Below, one piece after another: positions 23,690-31,464 of a stretch of 31,971 bases of DNA. Below the pieces are notes generated by a model, which saw nothing but the letters and a program-made list of their open reading frames with translations, ran no database searches and was not told the origin of the DNA. Source of the DNA: an uncultured Anaerolineaceae bacterium (GTDB taxonomy: Bacteria; Chloroflexota; Anaerolineae; Promineifilales; Promineifilaceae); contig CALBTC010000383.1 of assembly GCA_937967805.1 (NCBI GenBank), forward strand, positions 1-31,971, written 5' to 3'. Position numbers and translations under genes: made by a program. Each line of letters starts with the position of its first letter. Positions within the stretch are counted from its first letter, which is position 1.

Positions 23690-24901
23690 ATGAAACGCAA
23701 CTGCTTAAACGCCACGCTGCTGGCGTTTTTCCTCTTATTTGGACTGCTGGCCTGCGCTGAGCCAACACCGGCACCCGCCACCAACACGCCCAGTACCGAG
23801 ACCATTGCGGAGTCCACGGCCCCTTCGTCAGGCTTCGGGCAGGCCGTTCCTACCGAAACAGAGACGCCCGAAACCATGGAACCAACGGACACGCCAACGG
23901 AAAACCCGACCGACGCACCGGAGGTTGAACCCACCGAACCGGCAGCGACTGTTCCCACTGAACCGATTAGCTACACCATCACGGTGGACAGCCCACAGCC
24001 CAATCAAGCAATCACCGTTGCTCGCGACTTCACCTTCAGCGGCAGCATCAGCCCGGTTCCCAACCAGCGGCTGGAGATTGAACTGCTGGCCAGTGGTACA
24101 AAAAACAACGGCGAATCGCTCCTGGCCTTTGTCGAAGTAGATGCGACAGGCAGCTGGACATTAACGGAAGCCATTCACCCGCGTCGCACCGGGCCGGCCA
24201 CCCTGCACATCCGCGTTGCCGGAGCTGATGTGGTCGTGCCGGTCACGTTACGTCTGGCGGAGGATGAAAGCAGCACCATCGTCATCGTCAACCAACCGCT
24301 AACGGGTGAGATTGCCGTGGCCGGGCAGACACTGCTTATCAGTGGCGAGAGCCGGAATTTGATTGACGGCAAGATTCAGGTGGGGCTGTTTGGCTGTCCC
24401 GCCGATACCAATGACAATTTGGAAGCCAACATTGAGTTTGAAGCAGGCAATGGACCGTGGCGGGCGCAAATCATCCTGCCAGAAACGGCCGCAGCCAACT
24501 GCAACACCGCTCGACTGCGCGTGACGACCGGTGGCCTGACCAGCAACAATCCGCAGGTGACCTGGGCCAGCGACCAGTTTCTTACCCTGGTGCCGCCTAG
24601 CGATGAACGGGCCAACATTTTTACCGTATGGGAACCAGACCAACTGCGCTTTGCGCCTGGTCGGGCAGCCACCGTGGTGGGAACGGCCGTTAATTCAATT
24701 GATGGGCTGATACAGGTAGAATTAATGCAGGGTGATTTGGTGTTGGCCAGGGTAACGGCCGTGCCCGACAGATTCGGCTACTGGGAAACCAGCCTCACCC
24801 CGCCCGCCACCGCCACAACAGGACAGGTCCAGCTGCGTCTCTCAACGGGTGCCGGGGACAGCTACCGTGAATGGATGTTCTCCGCCACGCTTGGTTCGTA
24901 A
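23690..24901 (+). CDS. Secreted lipoprotein with three Ig-like repeats
   Basis: The 403-residue protein begins with a lipoprotein signal (hydrophobic stretch, then FGLLAC with lipidated Cys22), so it is anchored outside the membrane. A Pro/Thr/Glu-rich linker runs to about residue 90. Three related beta-sandwich repeats follow, each opening with a pattern of the type 'v..P..g....v...f.fsG': ITVDSPQPNQAITVARDFTF, IVIVNQPLTGEIAVAGQTLL and NIFTVWEPDQLRFAPGRAAT. These resemble Gmad2/immunoglobulin-like domains of spore-germination type. AGGAGAAG is a good RBS. The third module contains two ACGGCCGT octamers. It is probably an adhesive or structural surface protein. Confidence 0.85.
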   Translation: MKRNCLNATLLAFFLLFGLLACAEPTPAPATNTPSTETIAESTAPSSGFGQAVPTETETPETMEPTDTPTENPTDAPEVEPTEPAATVPTEPISYTITVDSPQPNQAITVARDFTFSGSISPVPNQRLEIELLASGTKNNGESLLAFVEVDATGSWTLTEAIHPRRTGPATLHIRVAGADVVVPVTLRLAEDESSTIVIVNQPLTGEIAVAGQTLLISGESRNLIDGKIQVGLFGCPADTNDNLEANIEFEAGNGPWRAQIILPETAAANCNTARLRVTTGGLTSNNPQVTWASDQFLTLVPPSDERANIFTVWEPDQLRFAPGRAATVVGTAVNSIDGLIQVELMQGDLVLARVTAVPDRFGYWETSLTPPATATTGQVQLRLSTGAGDSYREWMFSATLGS

Positions 24902-24914
24902 GATAAAAAAAGGA

Positions 24915-24943
24915 GAGACCGCCAGGGAAGAGGCAACGGTCTC
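24915..24943. terminator. Weak hairpin after the lipoprotein gene
   Basis: GAGACCG (24915-24921) pairs with CGGTCTC (24937-24943) around a 15-nt loop. There is no T-run on the + strand, but an A-run (24905-24911) on the left would give Ts on the - strand, below the small membrane protein genes. It might terminate either transcript. Confidence 0.35.
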
Positions 24944-24959
24944 GCCTACGGCTTGCCCT

Positions 24960-25064
24960 TTATCGCGGGCCGCGCTTGTAGTCGTAGTAAGCTGCCACCG
25001 TCAGTGGACCAACGGCCAGCAGAAAAGCCAACACACCCCAGGCAAAAATAATGCCATCACTCAT
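24960..25064 (-). CDS. 34-residue single-helix membrane protein
   Basis: This tiny gene encodes a protein of 34 residues: MSDG, a hydrophobic helix (IIFAWGVLAFLLAVGPLTVA), then the basic-aromatic tail AYYDYKRGPR. Its ATG lies inside the last codons of the upstream 60-residue gene (overlap ATGAGTGA), which points to translational coupling and supports the call despite its size. It resembles in form the small single-helix subunits of respiratory or transport complexes, but I recognise no family. Confidence 0.6.
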   Translation of the reverse strand: MSDGIIFAWGVLAFLLAVGPLTVAAYYDYKRGPR

Positions 25065-25239
25065 CACGCACTCTCCCAGACAGCATGAGCGCGCCAAAGC
25101 TTAAAATGGATGGCACCCAAATGCCAACAAATATCCCTTCTTCTCGGGCTCCGGTGAACCAAAGAAAAATCGACAGTAAAAATGAAATGGCAGCAGCGGC
25201 CAGTATTGACGCCTTAATCATCTGCGGGCTAATTTTCAT
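25057..25239 (-). CDS. 60-residue two-helix membrane protein
   Basis: The small protein has two hydrophobic segments (ILAAAAISFLLSIFLWFTG and GIFVGIWVPSILSFGALML) separated by a short AREE loop, and a charged C-terminus GRVRDE. AAGGGGT lies about 8 nt before the ATG. It overlaps the 34-residue gene by 8 bp, so the two probably form a membrane pair. Family and function are not recognised. Confidence 0.7.
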   Translation of the reverse strand: MKISPQMIKASILAAAAISFLLSIFLWFTGAREEGIFVGIWVPSILSFGALMLSGRVRDE

Positions 25240-25282
25240 GTTTCGTACCCCTTGTGCAGCATCATTCGGTCTTTGGATGATG

Positions 25283-26785
25283 CTAAGTATTGTTTGTGGC
25301 TAACTCCGGAGGCGGATTTTCGGCAGCGACGGCAACGGCATCAATCATTTTTGAGAATATGAGCCCATGAAGCGGATAAATCGCATACCAATAAATGAGT
25401 CCCCATAATCCTTTGGGCGCAAAAAATGCTGTCTGAACCAGGTCGGTTAGGCCATCATCTCTTTCTTCAGTTTCAAATTGCAGCCAGCCATGCCCCGGCA
25501 GCTTCATTTCGGCCCTGAGCCGCAGCAGGTGAGGTGGCTCAACCGCTTCCACCCGCCAAAAATCCAACGCCTCACCGCGGCGCAGCTCTTCTGGGTGGCG
25601 CCGTCCACGCCGCATCCCCACGCCACCAACCAGTCGATCCAACGCGCCGCGAATTTGCCACAGCCAGGTATACGGCGGCCAACCGCGTCGCCCACCCAGG
25701 CTGGCAAAAGCACGATAGGCGGCGTCTGGTGTGGCCGCCACCCGCTTGCGCCGCCGCTCGATGAGCATGCCTTGCTCCTGCGTAAAGTAGACCGGGGAAA
25801 CATCCCCCTGACTGGAAGCCAGCGCGTCGGTCCACAAGGTGTCGATGTGGTGTCCATCGAGTCGTTCCAGGGCCAGGCGAACGGCCGTTTCATAATCCAG
25901 CGGTTCAATTTCAGGAAACAACTGCTGGGCCAGCGTTGAGCGCACCACCAGCTCGTTACGCAGCCCTTCAATGAGTGGACTGGCCACATCGGCCGGCACC
26001 GGCGTCATCCAATGCACCCAGTAGGAGGAGAGGCGCGGGGTTAAAACAGGCACAGGAACAATCAGGCGGCGCAGACCCCGAATGCGGGCATAAATTTTCA
26101 TCATCTCTGCGTTCGTTAAAACGCTGGACCCACCAATTTCAATGATTTCCCCCTTACTCGCTGGAGTCTCCAGCGCTGCCACCAGATAGTTAAGCACATC
26201 GCGCACGGCAATTGGCTGTGTTTTGGTATAAACCCATCGGGGGGCAATCATCGCCGGCAGCCGCTCGGTGAGATGGCGCAGCATCTCAAACGACAGGCTG
26301 CCGGAACCAACCACCATGCCTGCACGAAATTCAGTAACGGGCACGTTAAACTGGCGCAGCGCCTCACCTGTTTCCTGCCGGGAGCGTAAATGTTTAGACA
26401 AGTTACTTTCGGGATCGCCCAGACCCCCCAGGTAAATAATTTGGGCAACATTTTCTTCAGCGGCAGCGCGGGCAAAGTTTTGCGCTGCCTCTCTGTCGCG
26501 CTGGCTGAATTCGGCATGCCCGCTCATGCTGTGGATGAGATAATAAGCGGCATCGACATTTTTCAGGGCGTCGTTTAAAGATTCCGGCTCAAGCACATCG
26601 CCAACTGCTACCTCTACCTCACGAAACCACGGGCGATTCTCAAGCCTTTTGGCACTGCCGCGTACCAGAACGCGAACTGCGTATCCAGCATCCAACAGCA
26701 GCGGTACCAAGCGCCCGCCAATGTAACCGGTTACTCCCGTAACCAGCACACGCCGGAACTTTGGAAAATTGTTTGCCTCTTGCAT
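25283..26785 (-). CDS. Atypical SDR (NAD(P)-binding) protein with DUF2867 domain
   Basis: The protein has about 500 residues. Residues 12-300 form an NmrA/atypical SDR Rossmann domain with GVTGYIGGRL (glycines 17, 20, 23), YYLIHSMSG and IYLGGLGDPESNLSKHLRSR; the canonical YxxxK active site is absent. The C-terminal 170 residues match the DUF2867 pattern (LWQIRGALDRLVGGVGMRRG, DFWRVEAVEPPHLLRLRAEM, FFAPKGLWGLIYWYAIYPLH). The fusion is a known two-domain architecture of unknown substrate. The ATG at 26785 is preferred because GGGAGA precedes it; an ATG four codons upstream contains that site. A perfect consensus promoter lies about 90 bp upstream. Confidence 0.88.
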   Translation of the reverse strand: MQEANNFPKFRRVLVTGVTGYIGGRLVPLLLDAGYAVRVLVRGSAKRLENRPWFREVEVAVGDVLEPESLNDALKNVDAAYYLIHSMSGHAEFSQRDREAAQNFARAAAEENVAQIIYLGGLGDPESNLSKHLRSRQETGEALRQFNVPVTEFRAGMVVGSGSLSFEMLRHLTERLPAMIAPRWVYTKTQPIAVRDVLNYLVAALETPASKGEIIEIGGSSVLTNAEMMKIYARIRGLRRLIVPVPVLTPRLSSYWVHWMTPVPADVASPLIEGLRNELVVRSTLAQQLFPEIEPLDYETAVRLALERLDGHHIDTLWTDALASSQGDVSPVYFTQEQGMLIERRRKRVAATPDAAYRAFASLGGRRGWPPYTWLWQIRGALDRLVGGVGMRRGRRHPEELRRGEALDFWRVEAVEPPHLLRLRAEMKLPGHGWLQFETEERDDGLTDLVQTAFFAPKGLWGLIYWYAIYPLHGLIFSKMIDAVAVAAENPPPELATNNT

Positions 26786-26816
26786 ATTTTCTCCCAATGG
26801 AAAACAGAAGTAGAAA

Positions 26817-26867
26817 TGTTCTGGCTTCTAGCTGGGAAGTAAACTGCGCTGTAAAGAAGCCAGAACA
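26817..26867. promoter_or_regulatory. Operator-like inverted repeat downstream of the SDR promoter
   Basis: TGTTCTGGCTTCT (26817-26829) and AGAAGCCAGAACA (26855-26867) are perfect 13-bp reverse complements with 25 nt between them. The right arm begins at the predicted transcription start. It may be a repressor site pair or a hairpin in the 5' leader that hides nothing but controls stability. Confidence 0.6.
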
Positions 26868-26873
26868 ATGTGC

Positions 26874-26902
26874 ATTATACCGGCTTGCACTGCTTTTGTC
26901 AA
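26874..26902 (-). promoter_or_regulatory. Perfect consensus sigma70 promoter of the SDR gene
   Basis: On the - strand the sequence reads TTGACA, a 17-nt spacer, then TATAAT. This is an exact match to the consensus -35 and -10 with ideal spacing, pointing towards the gene at 25283-26785. Confidence 0.8.
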
Positions 26903-27024
26903 TATTTTGTTCAATTAAAAGCGGAAAATGTGTATATTACCTGGACAAACGGCCGCAATGTTAAGATCGTTACTCATCATTGCCGGGCGGCAAAATGATC
27001 AAATTTGTGCTGGCTAAAACGGGT

Positions 27025-27267
27025 TCACCGCCCAAACCACCGCCCCTGCACCACAAATTCACCGTCGGGAATGACAACGGGATTCAGCGCCAGGCCGGTG
27101 GTTTCATCAATGAGGGGTGTGGCGGGAACGGCCGTGGGCTCCCCGGCAGGTGTGCACGCCACCACCACCCACAGAATCATGCTCAGCCACCCTCTTTTCT
27201 TTAGGCAACTCGATATTGACCGCAGATATTTTTTCGTGATACCCTGTCCTCTAACTAGCATATTCAC
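27025..27267 (-). CDS. Small lipoprotein, probably a truncated remnant
   Basis: The frame encodes about 80 residues from a GTG at 27267. A basic stretch (CLKKRGWLS) and short hydrophobic run end in a lipobox-like VVAC, followed by TPAGEPTAVPATP, the Pro/Thr-rich linker usual after the lipid anchor in this organism. The rest (LALNPVVIPDGEFVVQGRWF) stops abruptly, so a longer domain may have been lost. There is no convincing RBS; an internal ATG at 27180 would leave too short a signal. The 600-bp region 26786-27403 otherwise holds only the promoter and repeat described separately. Confidence 0.4.
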   Translation of the reverse strand: MNMLVRGQGITKKYLRSISSCLKKRGWLSMILWVVVACTPAGEPTAVPATPLIDETTGLALNPVVIPDGEFVVQGRWFGR

Positions 27268-27403
27268 TACCTTGTATACGGCCGTTGCGCCAGACAGCCA
27301 TCATCATACCCTCTCTTTAGAGCAAACGCATAGTGCCAAACGGCCGTAAGCCATTTCTTTCCCATTGCTCAAATGAGCAGCCATATCCCCAGGGAGGTTA
27401 ATA

Positions 27404-28582
27404 ATGTCTTCTCAATTTCGGTCACGACTGACCCTTCTGTTGTTCCCGCTTCTCTTCACGCTGTTGTTTACATCAGCGGCTGCCGCCCAAAATAGCCAGA
27501 TGCACCACCACGGTGCCCAAACCGTTGCCGGCTACGAGCTGCTCGGCGAAGTGACCTTCCCCACCGGCACCATGTTCCAAAACACCGAAGTTGGCGGCCT
27601 GTCCAGCATCGTCTACGATGCCCGCACCGGCCTCTACTACGCCATCGCCGATGACCGCAGCGAGATCAATGATGCCCGCTACTACACGCTGCACATCGAC
27701 GTCGCCGACGGCTCGCTGGACGATGGCGACGTCCGCTTTGTGCGCGTCACCACCATTCTGGATGAAAGCGGCCAGCCGTTTGCCACCGGCTCGCTCGACC
27801 CGGAAGGCATCGCCTTAGCCCCACGCGGCTCTCTATTCATTTCGTCAGAGGGCAGCGCGGGCGCAACGCCCCCCATCGACCCGTTCATTAAGCGGTTTGT
27901 GCGCAACGGGGTGCAAAATGGTGAACTGGTGGTGCCGGTTAAATATTTGCCCGATGGCAGCACGGTGGGGGTGCGCAACAATCTCGCCTTCGAAAGCTTA
28001 ACCATTACCCCCGATGGGCAATATCTGGTTACAGCCACGGAAAATGCGCTGGCGCAGGATGGGCCGGCCAGCGACGTGGGCCAAGAGAGCTGGTCGCGCA
28101 TTCTGACGTATGATCTGCGCCTGCAGCGGCCTGCGCATGAGTTTGTGTACGTGGTGGGTGAAGTGCCGGAAGCGCCTGATCCGGCTGACGCTTTCCGCAC
28201 CAACGGGCTGGTTGAGCTACTGCCGCTAGACAGCAGCGGCACCTTCCTGGCGATGGAGCGCGCTTTTTCTGTAGGCAAGGGCAACACGGTTGGCATCTAC
28301 GAAATCAGCCTGGCAGGCGCTACCGATGTCTCTGGCTACGACGATTTATATGATGAAGCAACGGGAACGGCCGTTTCCTTCGACCCTGTCCCCAAAACGC
28401 TCGTCTTCGACGTGGAAGCCGACTTCGGCATCGCCCCCGATAATTTAGAAGGGATGACCTTTGGTCCCACGCTGCCGGACGGCCGTCGCCTGCTTATCCT
28501 CGTCTCTGACAATAATTTCAACCCGGTGGATCAGCTCACCCAGTTCATTGCCGTGGCGGTAGAGGTGGTACCCGCTCGATAA
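27404..28582 (+). CDS. Secreted esterase-like/phytase-like beta-propeller protein
   Basis: The 392-residue protein has a signal peptide ending near AAAAQ (about residue 29), so it is exported. The body matches the 'esterase-like activity of phytase' family: GGLSSIVYDARTGLYYAIAD, GSLDPEGIALAPRGSLFISSEG, NLAFESLTITPDGQYLVTAT and a final DNLEGMTFG segment. Members are predicted six-bladed propellers that hydrolyse phosphoesters or bind metal; actual substrates are largely unknown. GGGAGG lies 7-8 nt before the ATG. It converges on the carboxyltransferase gene, with a GC-rich hairpin between them. Confidence 0.88.
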   Translation: MSSQFRSRLTLLLFPLLFTLLFTSAAAAQNSQMHHHGAQTVAGYELLGEVTFPTGTMFQNTEVGGLSSIVYDARTGLYYAIADDRSEINDARYYTLHIDVADGSLDDGDVRFVRVTTILDESGQPFATGSLDPEGIALAPRGSLFISSEGSAGATPPIDPFIKRFVRNGVQNGELVVPVKYLPDGSTVGVRNNLAFESLTITPDGQYLVTATENALAQDGPASDVGQESWSRILTYDLRLQRPAHEFVYVVGEVPEAPDPADAFRTNGLVELLPLDSSGTFLAMERAFSVGKGNTVGIYEISLAGATDVSGYDDLYDEATGTAVSFDPVPKTLVFDVEADFGIAPDNLEGMTFGPTLPDGRRLLILVSDNNFNPVDQLTQFIAVAVEVVPAR

Positions 28583-28601
28583 CAATGCTATCTCTTGTAG
28601 G

Positions 28602-28634
28602 GTAGGGGCGGTACGCGCAGCGCACCGCCCCTAC
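28602..28634. repeat. GC-rich inverted repeat between convergent genes
   Basis: GTAGGGGCGGT (28602-28612) and ACCGCCCCTAC (28624-28634) form an 11-bp stem with an 11-nt loop. It overlaps the stop codon of the carboxyltransferase gene and may help separate the convergent transcripts. Its ends match the terminal repeats of the 162-bp element at 19441-19602. Confidence 0.75.
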
Positions 28635-30244
28635 ATTCGAAAGACACCATAATGCGGTTGTCCCGGCGTAATAAAATCAACATTGTGGGCCACTGACAGC
28701 CCCACGCTCAGCGCCCGGCGCGTGTCGCGCGGGTCCAAAATGCCGTCATCCCACAGGCGCGCCGTGGCGTAATACGGGTCTGACTCCTGCTCGAACTTTT
28801 GCCGGGTCATCATCTGCATCGCTTCGATAGTGGTCTGGTCCGGCTCCTGGCCGCGCCGTTTGGCAGCCGCTTCCTGCACAATGCCCAACACGCCCGCCGC
28901 CTGCTCGCCGCCCATCACGGCTACCCGGCTGTTGGGCCAGCTCCACAAAAAGCGCGGGTCGTAGGAACGGCCGCACATCGCATAATAGCCCGCCCCGTAC
29001 GAACCGCCCACAATCAGCGAAAACTGCGGCACGCTGCTGGTGGCCACCGCATTGATCATCTGGCTGCCGTGTTTGATGATGCCGCCCCGCTCATACTGCG
29101 TCCCCACCATAAAGCCGGTAATGTTTTGCAGATAGACCAGCGGCGTGCGGCTCTGGTTGCACAGCTGGATAAACTGCGCCGCCTTGTTGGCACATTCAGA
29201 AAAAAGGATGCCGTTGTTGCCCAAAATCCCCACCGGCCAGCCATTAATAACGGCGTGGCCCGTTACCAGCGTTGGTCCATACTCCGGCTTGAACTCGAAA
29301 AATTCGGAGCCATCCACCAGCCGAGCAATCACCTCGCGAATGTCAAACGGCACCCGCGGATCGGCGGGGATGACGCCCAGGAGCTCGTCCGGGTCATAGG
29401 CTGGCTCGCGTGGTGACTGGCGGCGGCTGAGGCAGGCGACTGGTTTTTGTTGGTTGAGCTGGCGGGCAATAAAACGGCCGATTCGTAACGCATCGGCATC
29501 ATCTTCCGCCAGGTAATCGCTCAGCCCAGACACCTGCGCATGCATCTCCGCCCCGCCCAGCGTCTCGTCGTCTACCTCTTCACCGATGGCCATCTTCACC
29601 AGCGGCGGACCGCCCAGGTACGCCGTGGCTTTGCCCCGCACAAACACGGTGTAGTCGCTCATCCCCGGCACGTACGCTCCGCCCGCCGTCGAGGAGCCAA
29701 ACACCAGTGCCACCTGCGGAATCCCAGCCGCCGACAGCCGCGCCTGGTTGGCAAAGGTACGGCCGCCCAAAATGAAAATCTCGTCCTGGTACAGCAAATT
29801 GGCCCCGGCCGACTCTACGCAAGTGATGCAGGGCAGTCGATTCTCGGCGGCAATCGTTTGCGCCCGCAGCGTCTTTTGCAGTGACATTGGGTAGACGGCC
29901 CCGCCCTTAGCCGTGGCGTCATTCACCGAAATCAAGCATTCAGTCCCGCTTACGATGCCGATGCCCACGATTTGCAAGGCGGCGGGTGCCTCGTCGTTGT
30001 ACATGCCCCAGGCCGCCAGCGGCGACAGCTCCAAAAACGGCGTGCCGGGGTCCAGCAGCAGCTCCAGCCGTTCACGGGGCAGCAGCTTGCCCTGGTCGCG
30101 GAATTTCTGAGCGCCGCGCTCGCCGCCACCGGCGCGCACCTGCGCCTGCCGCGCTTCCAGCGTCTGCACCAGTTCCAGCATGGCGGCGCGGTTCGTTTTG
30201 TATTCTTCGCTGCGGGTGTTGAGAGATGTTTTGAGTTTATCCAT
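28631..30244 (-). CDS. Acyl-CoA carboxylase beta subunit (carboxyltransferase), methylcrotonyl-CoA type
   Basis: This 537-residue enzyme transfers the carboxyl group from carboxybiotin to an acyl-CoA. The two crotonase-like halves are visible. The N-half has CITCVESAGANLLYQDE and FGSSTAGGAYVPGMSDYTVF; the C-half has GILGNNGILFSECANKAAQF, NITGFMVGTQYERGGIIKHG and GSYGAGYYAMCGRSYDPRF. The length and the N-terminal LETRQAQV-like, GGGER region fit methylcrotonyl-CoA/geranyl-CoA carboxylase beta subunits better than propionyl-CoA ones. Its biotin partner is most likely the gene at 13642-15603. The gene contains no exact ACGGCCGT, although near-matches occur. The RBS is weak. Confidence 0.92.
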   Translation of the reverse strand: MDKLKTSLNTRSEEYKTNRAAMLELVQTLEARQAQVRAGGGERGAQKFRDQGKLLPRERLELLLDPGTPFLELSPLAAWGMYNDEAPAALQIVGIGIVSGTECLISVNDATAKGGAVYPMSLQKTLRAQTIAAENRLPCITCVESAGANLLYQDEIFILGGRTFANQARLSAAGIPQVALVFGSSTAGGAYVPGMSDYTVFVRGKATAYLGGPPLVKMAIGEEVDDETLGGAEMHAQVSGLSDYLAEDDADALRIGRFIARQLNQQKPVACLSRRQSPREPAYDPDELLGVIPADPRVPFDIREVIARLVDGSEFFEFKPEYGPTLVTGHAVINGWPVGILGNNGILFSECANKAAQFIQLCNQSRTPLVYLQNITGFMVGTQYERGGIIKHGSQMINAVATSSVPQFSLIVGGSYGAGYYAMCGRSYDPRFLWSWPNSRVAVMGGEQAAGVLGIVQEAAAKRRGQEPDQTTIEAMQMMTRQKFEQESDPYYATARLWDDGILDPRDTRRALSVGLSVAHNVDFITPGQPHYGVFRM

Positions 30245-30345
30245 GGTAGTTTTTTATCCACAGATTTCGCAGAGCTACGCAGATTTTTCTCTTCAGCTCT
30301 CTGTGTAACTCTGCGCTTCTCTGTGCAACTCTGTGTTCCTGCTTT
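30245..30345. repeat. Imperfect tandem repeat of CTCTGTG-AACTCTG units
   Basis: The gap between the carboxyltransferase and the 81-residue gene contains CTCTGTGTAACTCTGCGCTT followed by CTCTGTGCAACTCTGTGTTC, and a related ATCCACAGATTTCGCAGAG stretch. It is a short-unit intergenic repeat of unknown function. Confidence 0.6.
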
Positions 30346-30591
30346 TCATCGTTTACGTTCAATAAAGAGGGATAAACATTCTGGGCAAAGGTTCTCCCGG
30401 CCGATGGTGCTCAGCCGAGAATGGGCGCGGCGGTCGGTGATCTTTTGGCCGCACCAGGCCATATACGATTCGCGGCTGTGCGCCACAATGTGCCAGGTAT
30501 CTTCGGTAAGCAAAACAACGGGGTTGGTTTCTGGGTTCATTGGTGCCGGCACCGCCTTGCGAATCACCAGGCTAGAAAATGGAAGCCCCAT
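30346..30591 (-). CDS. Small conserved-looking protein with Cys motif
   Basis: The frame encodes up to 81 residues; an ATG at 30540 (MNPETNPVV) is an equally possible start, and neither has a strong RBS. The core TWHIVAHSRESYMAWCGQKI, then RENLCPECLSLF, contains His, one Cys and a CPEC pair that could bind zinc. I do not recognise the family. It is in the same orientation as its neighbours. Confidence 0.55.
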   Translation of the reverse strand: MGLPFSSLVIRKAVPAPMNPETNPVVLLTEDTWHIVAHSRESYMAWCGQKITDRRAHSRLSTIGRENLCPECLSLFIERKR

Positions 30592-30637
30592 TGGGGCCGA
30601 TCTCTAAAACAGTGCACACTGCTTACTGACCCCTGGC

Positions 30638-31120
30638 TCACCGATTTCCGTTCACCACGCGCAAGCTTAAACCGCCATCGAGCGAATCTTTGCCCATGAC
30701 GTGCTGCTGGTGGCGCCGATGGTCCTCTTCAGAAAACTGCTCCGGCTGGGGAAAGGGGGCAAAGCGGCCGAGCAAAACAGTGTCAACCAGGTAAGAGAGC
30801 AGGGCAACATCGTACTCGTCGGAGAGTGAACGGTATTGGCCAGGGTCTTGATTCACACGCAGCTTGTTGGCGGCATAGCCATCCTCCACCGGCACGATTT
30901 GCAGTTGGAAGATGCAGCTGGCGCTGGCGCTGCGATGGAAGTTGAGCCATTCACCTTCTAAGAAGATGAACCATTTGTCGGCTGGGGATTGGGGTACAAA
31001 ACCCTGGCTGATGGTAACGTATTCTTCGCGCGTGTAACGGCCGTCCAACAGCAGCTCTTTATAGACATCGGGCATCGGTTTGTTTTTCCAGGAAACGGCC
31101 GTAGCGCGTTGTTTACTCAT
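30638..31120 (-). CDS. Hypothetical protein, 160 residues
   Basis: No signal or membrane segment is present in this soluble protein. The central pattern DKWFIFLEGEWLNFHRSASA and SCIFQLQIVPVEDG recalls a widespread uncharacterised family with a WF-FHRS-W/S signature. It begins 12 bp after the hicB stop on the same strand and might be transcribed with the toxin-antitoxin pair. One ACGGCCGT lies near its start and another in the next codons. Confidence 0.65.
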   Translation of the reverse strand: MSKQRATAVSWKNKPMPDVYKELLLDGRYTREEYVTISQGFVPQSPADKWFIFLEGEWLNFHRSASASCIFQLQIVPVEDGYAANKLRVNQDPGQYRSLSDEYDVALLSYLVDTVLLGRFAPFPQPEQFSEEDHRRHQQHVMGKDSLDGGLSLRVVNGNR

Positions 31121-31131
31121 TAAAGACAGTC

Positions 31132-31464
31132 CTATTTATGCACCGCTAAATCAAACGTTTCCGCTGCCCATTGATTAATGCTTTTGCCGCTTACCTCTGC
31201 TGCTGCGGCTACAGCGGCATGAATTTCCGGAGGAATTCGCAACATTAACCTGCCCGAATAGGGCTTTTGTGGTGCACGATTTAGCTTTTCACAAGTCTCA
31301 AGATAATCATCAACTGCTTCTTCAAATGCTGCCCGCAGTTCCTGCACCGATTCCCCATGAAAACCTACAACATCTTTAATAGCTGCTATATGCCCGATGA
31401 AACATTCATCTTCATCACTGTATTCAATTCGCGCTGCATACCCTTTATAAGTCATCGTATTCAT
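31132..31464 (-). CDS. hicB: HicB-family antitoxin
   Basis: This 110-residue protein has the HicB partial RNase H fold at the N-terminus (YKGYAARIEYSDEDECFIGH, GFHGESVQELRAAFEEAVDDYL). A C-terminal ribbon-helix-helix segment follows (SGRLMLRIPPEIHAAVAAAA, SGKSINQWAAETF) for DNA binding. It neutralises HicA and represses the pair. It overlaps hicA by 4 bp, the usual coupled arrangement, and comes second in the operon. Confidence 0.93.
   Translation of the reverse strand: MNTMTYKGYAARIEYSDEDECFIGHIAAIKDVVGFHGESVQELRAAFEEAVDDYLETCEKLNRAPQKPYSGRLMLRIPPEIHAAVAAAAEVSGKSINQWAAETFDLAVHK

Larger units (their letters stand above)
533..31102. repeat. Dispersed palindromic octamer ACGGCCGT, about fifty copies
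   Basis: A hand scan finds about 51 exact copies of the palindrome ACGGCCGT, often extended to AACGGCCGTT, across genes and gaps on both sides of every region. Examples begin near 533, 2757, 4614, 6343, 9987, 14403, 18079, 22719, 24682, 28364 and 31095. Random expectation for any octamer in 32 kb is about 0.5. In genes it is read in all frames, for example as TAV, NGR or RPF. The distribution resembles the cyanobacterial HIP1 repeat in density and form. Confidence 0.95.

Noticed and set aside
30245..30345. CTCTGTG repeats as a CRISPR or origin iteron array
   Set aside because: Only two imperfect copies are present, with no spacers, dnaA boxes or replication gene nearby.
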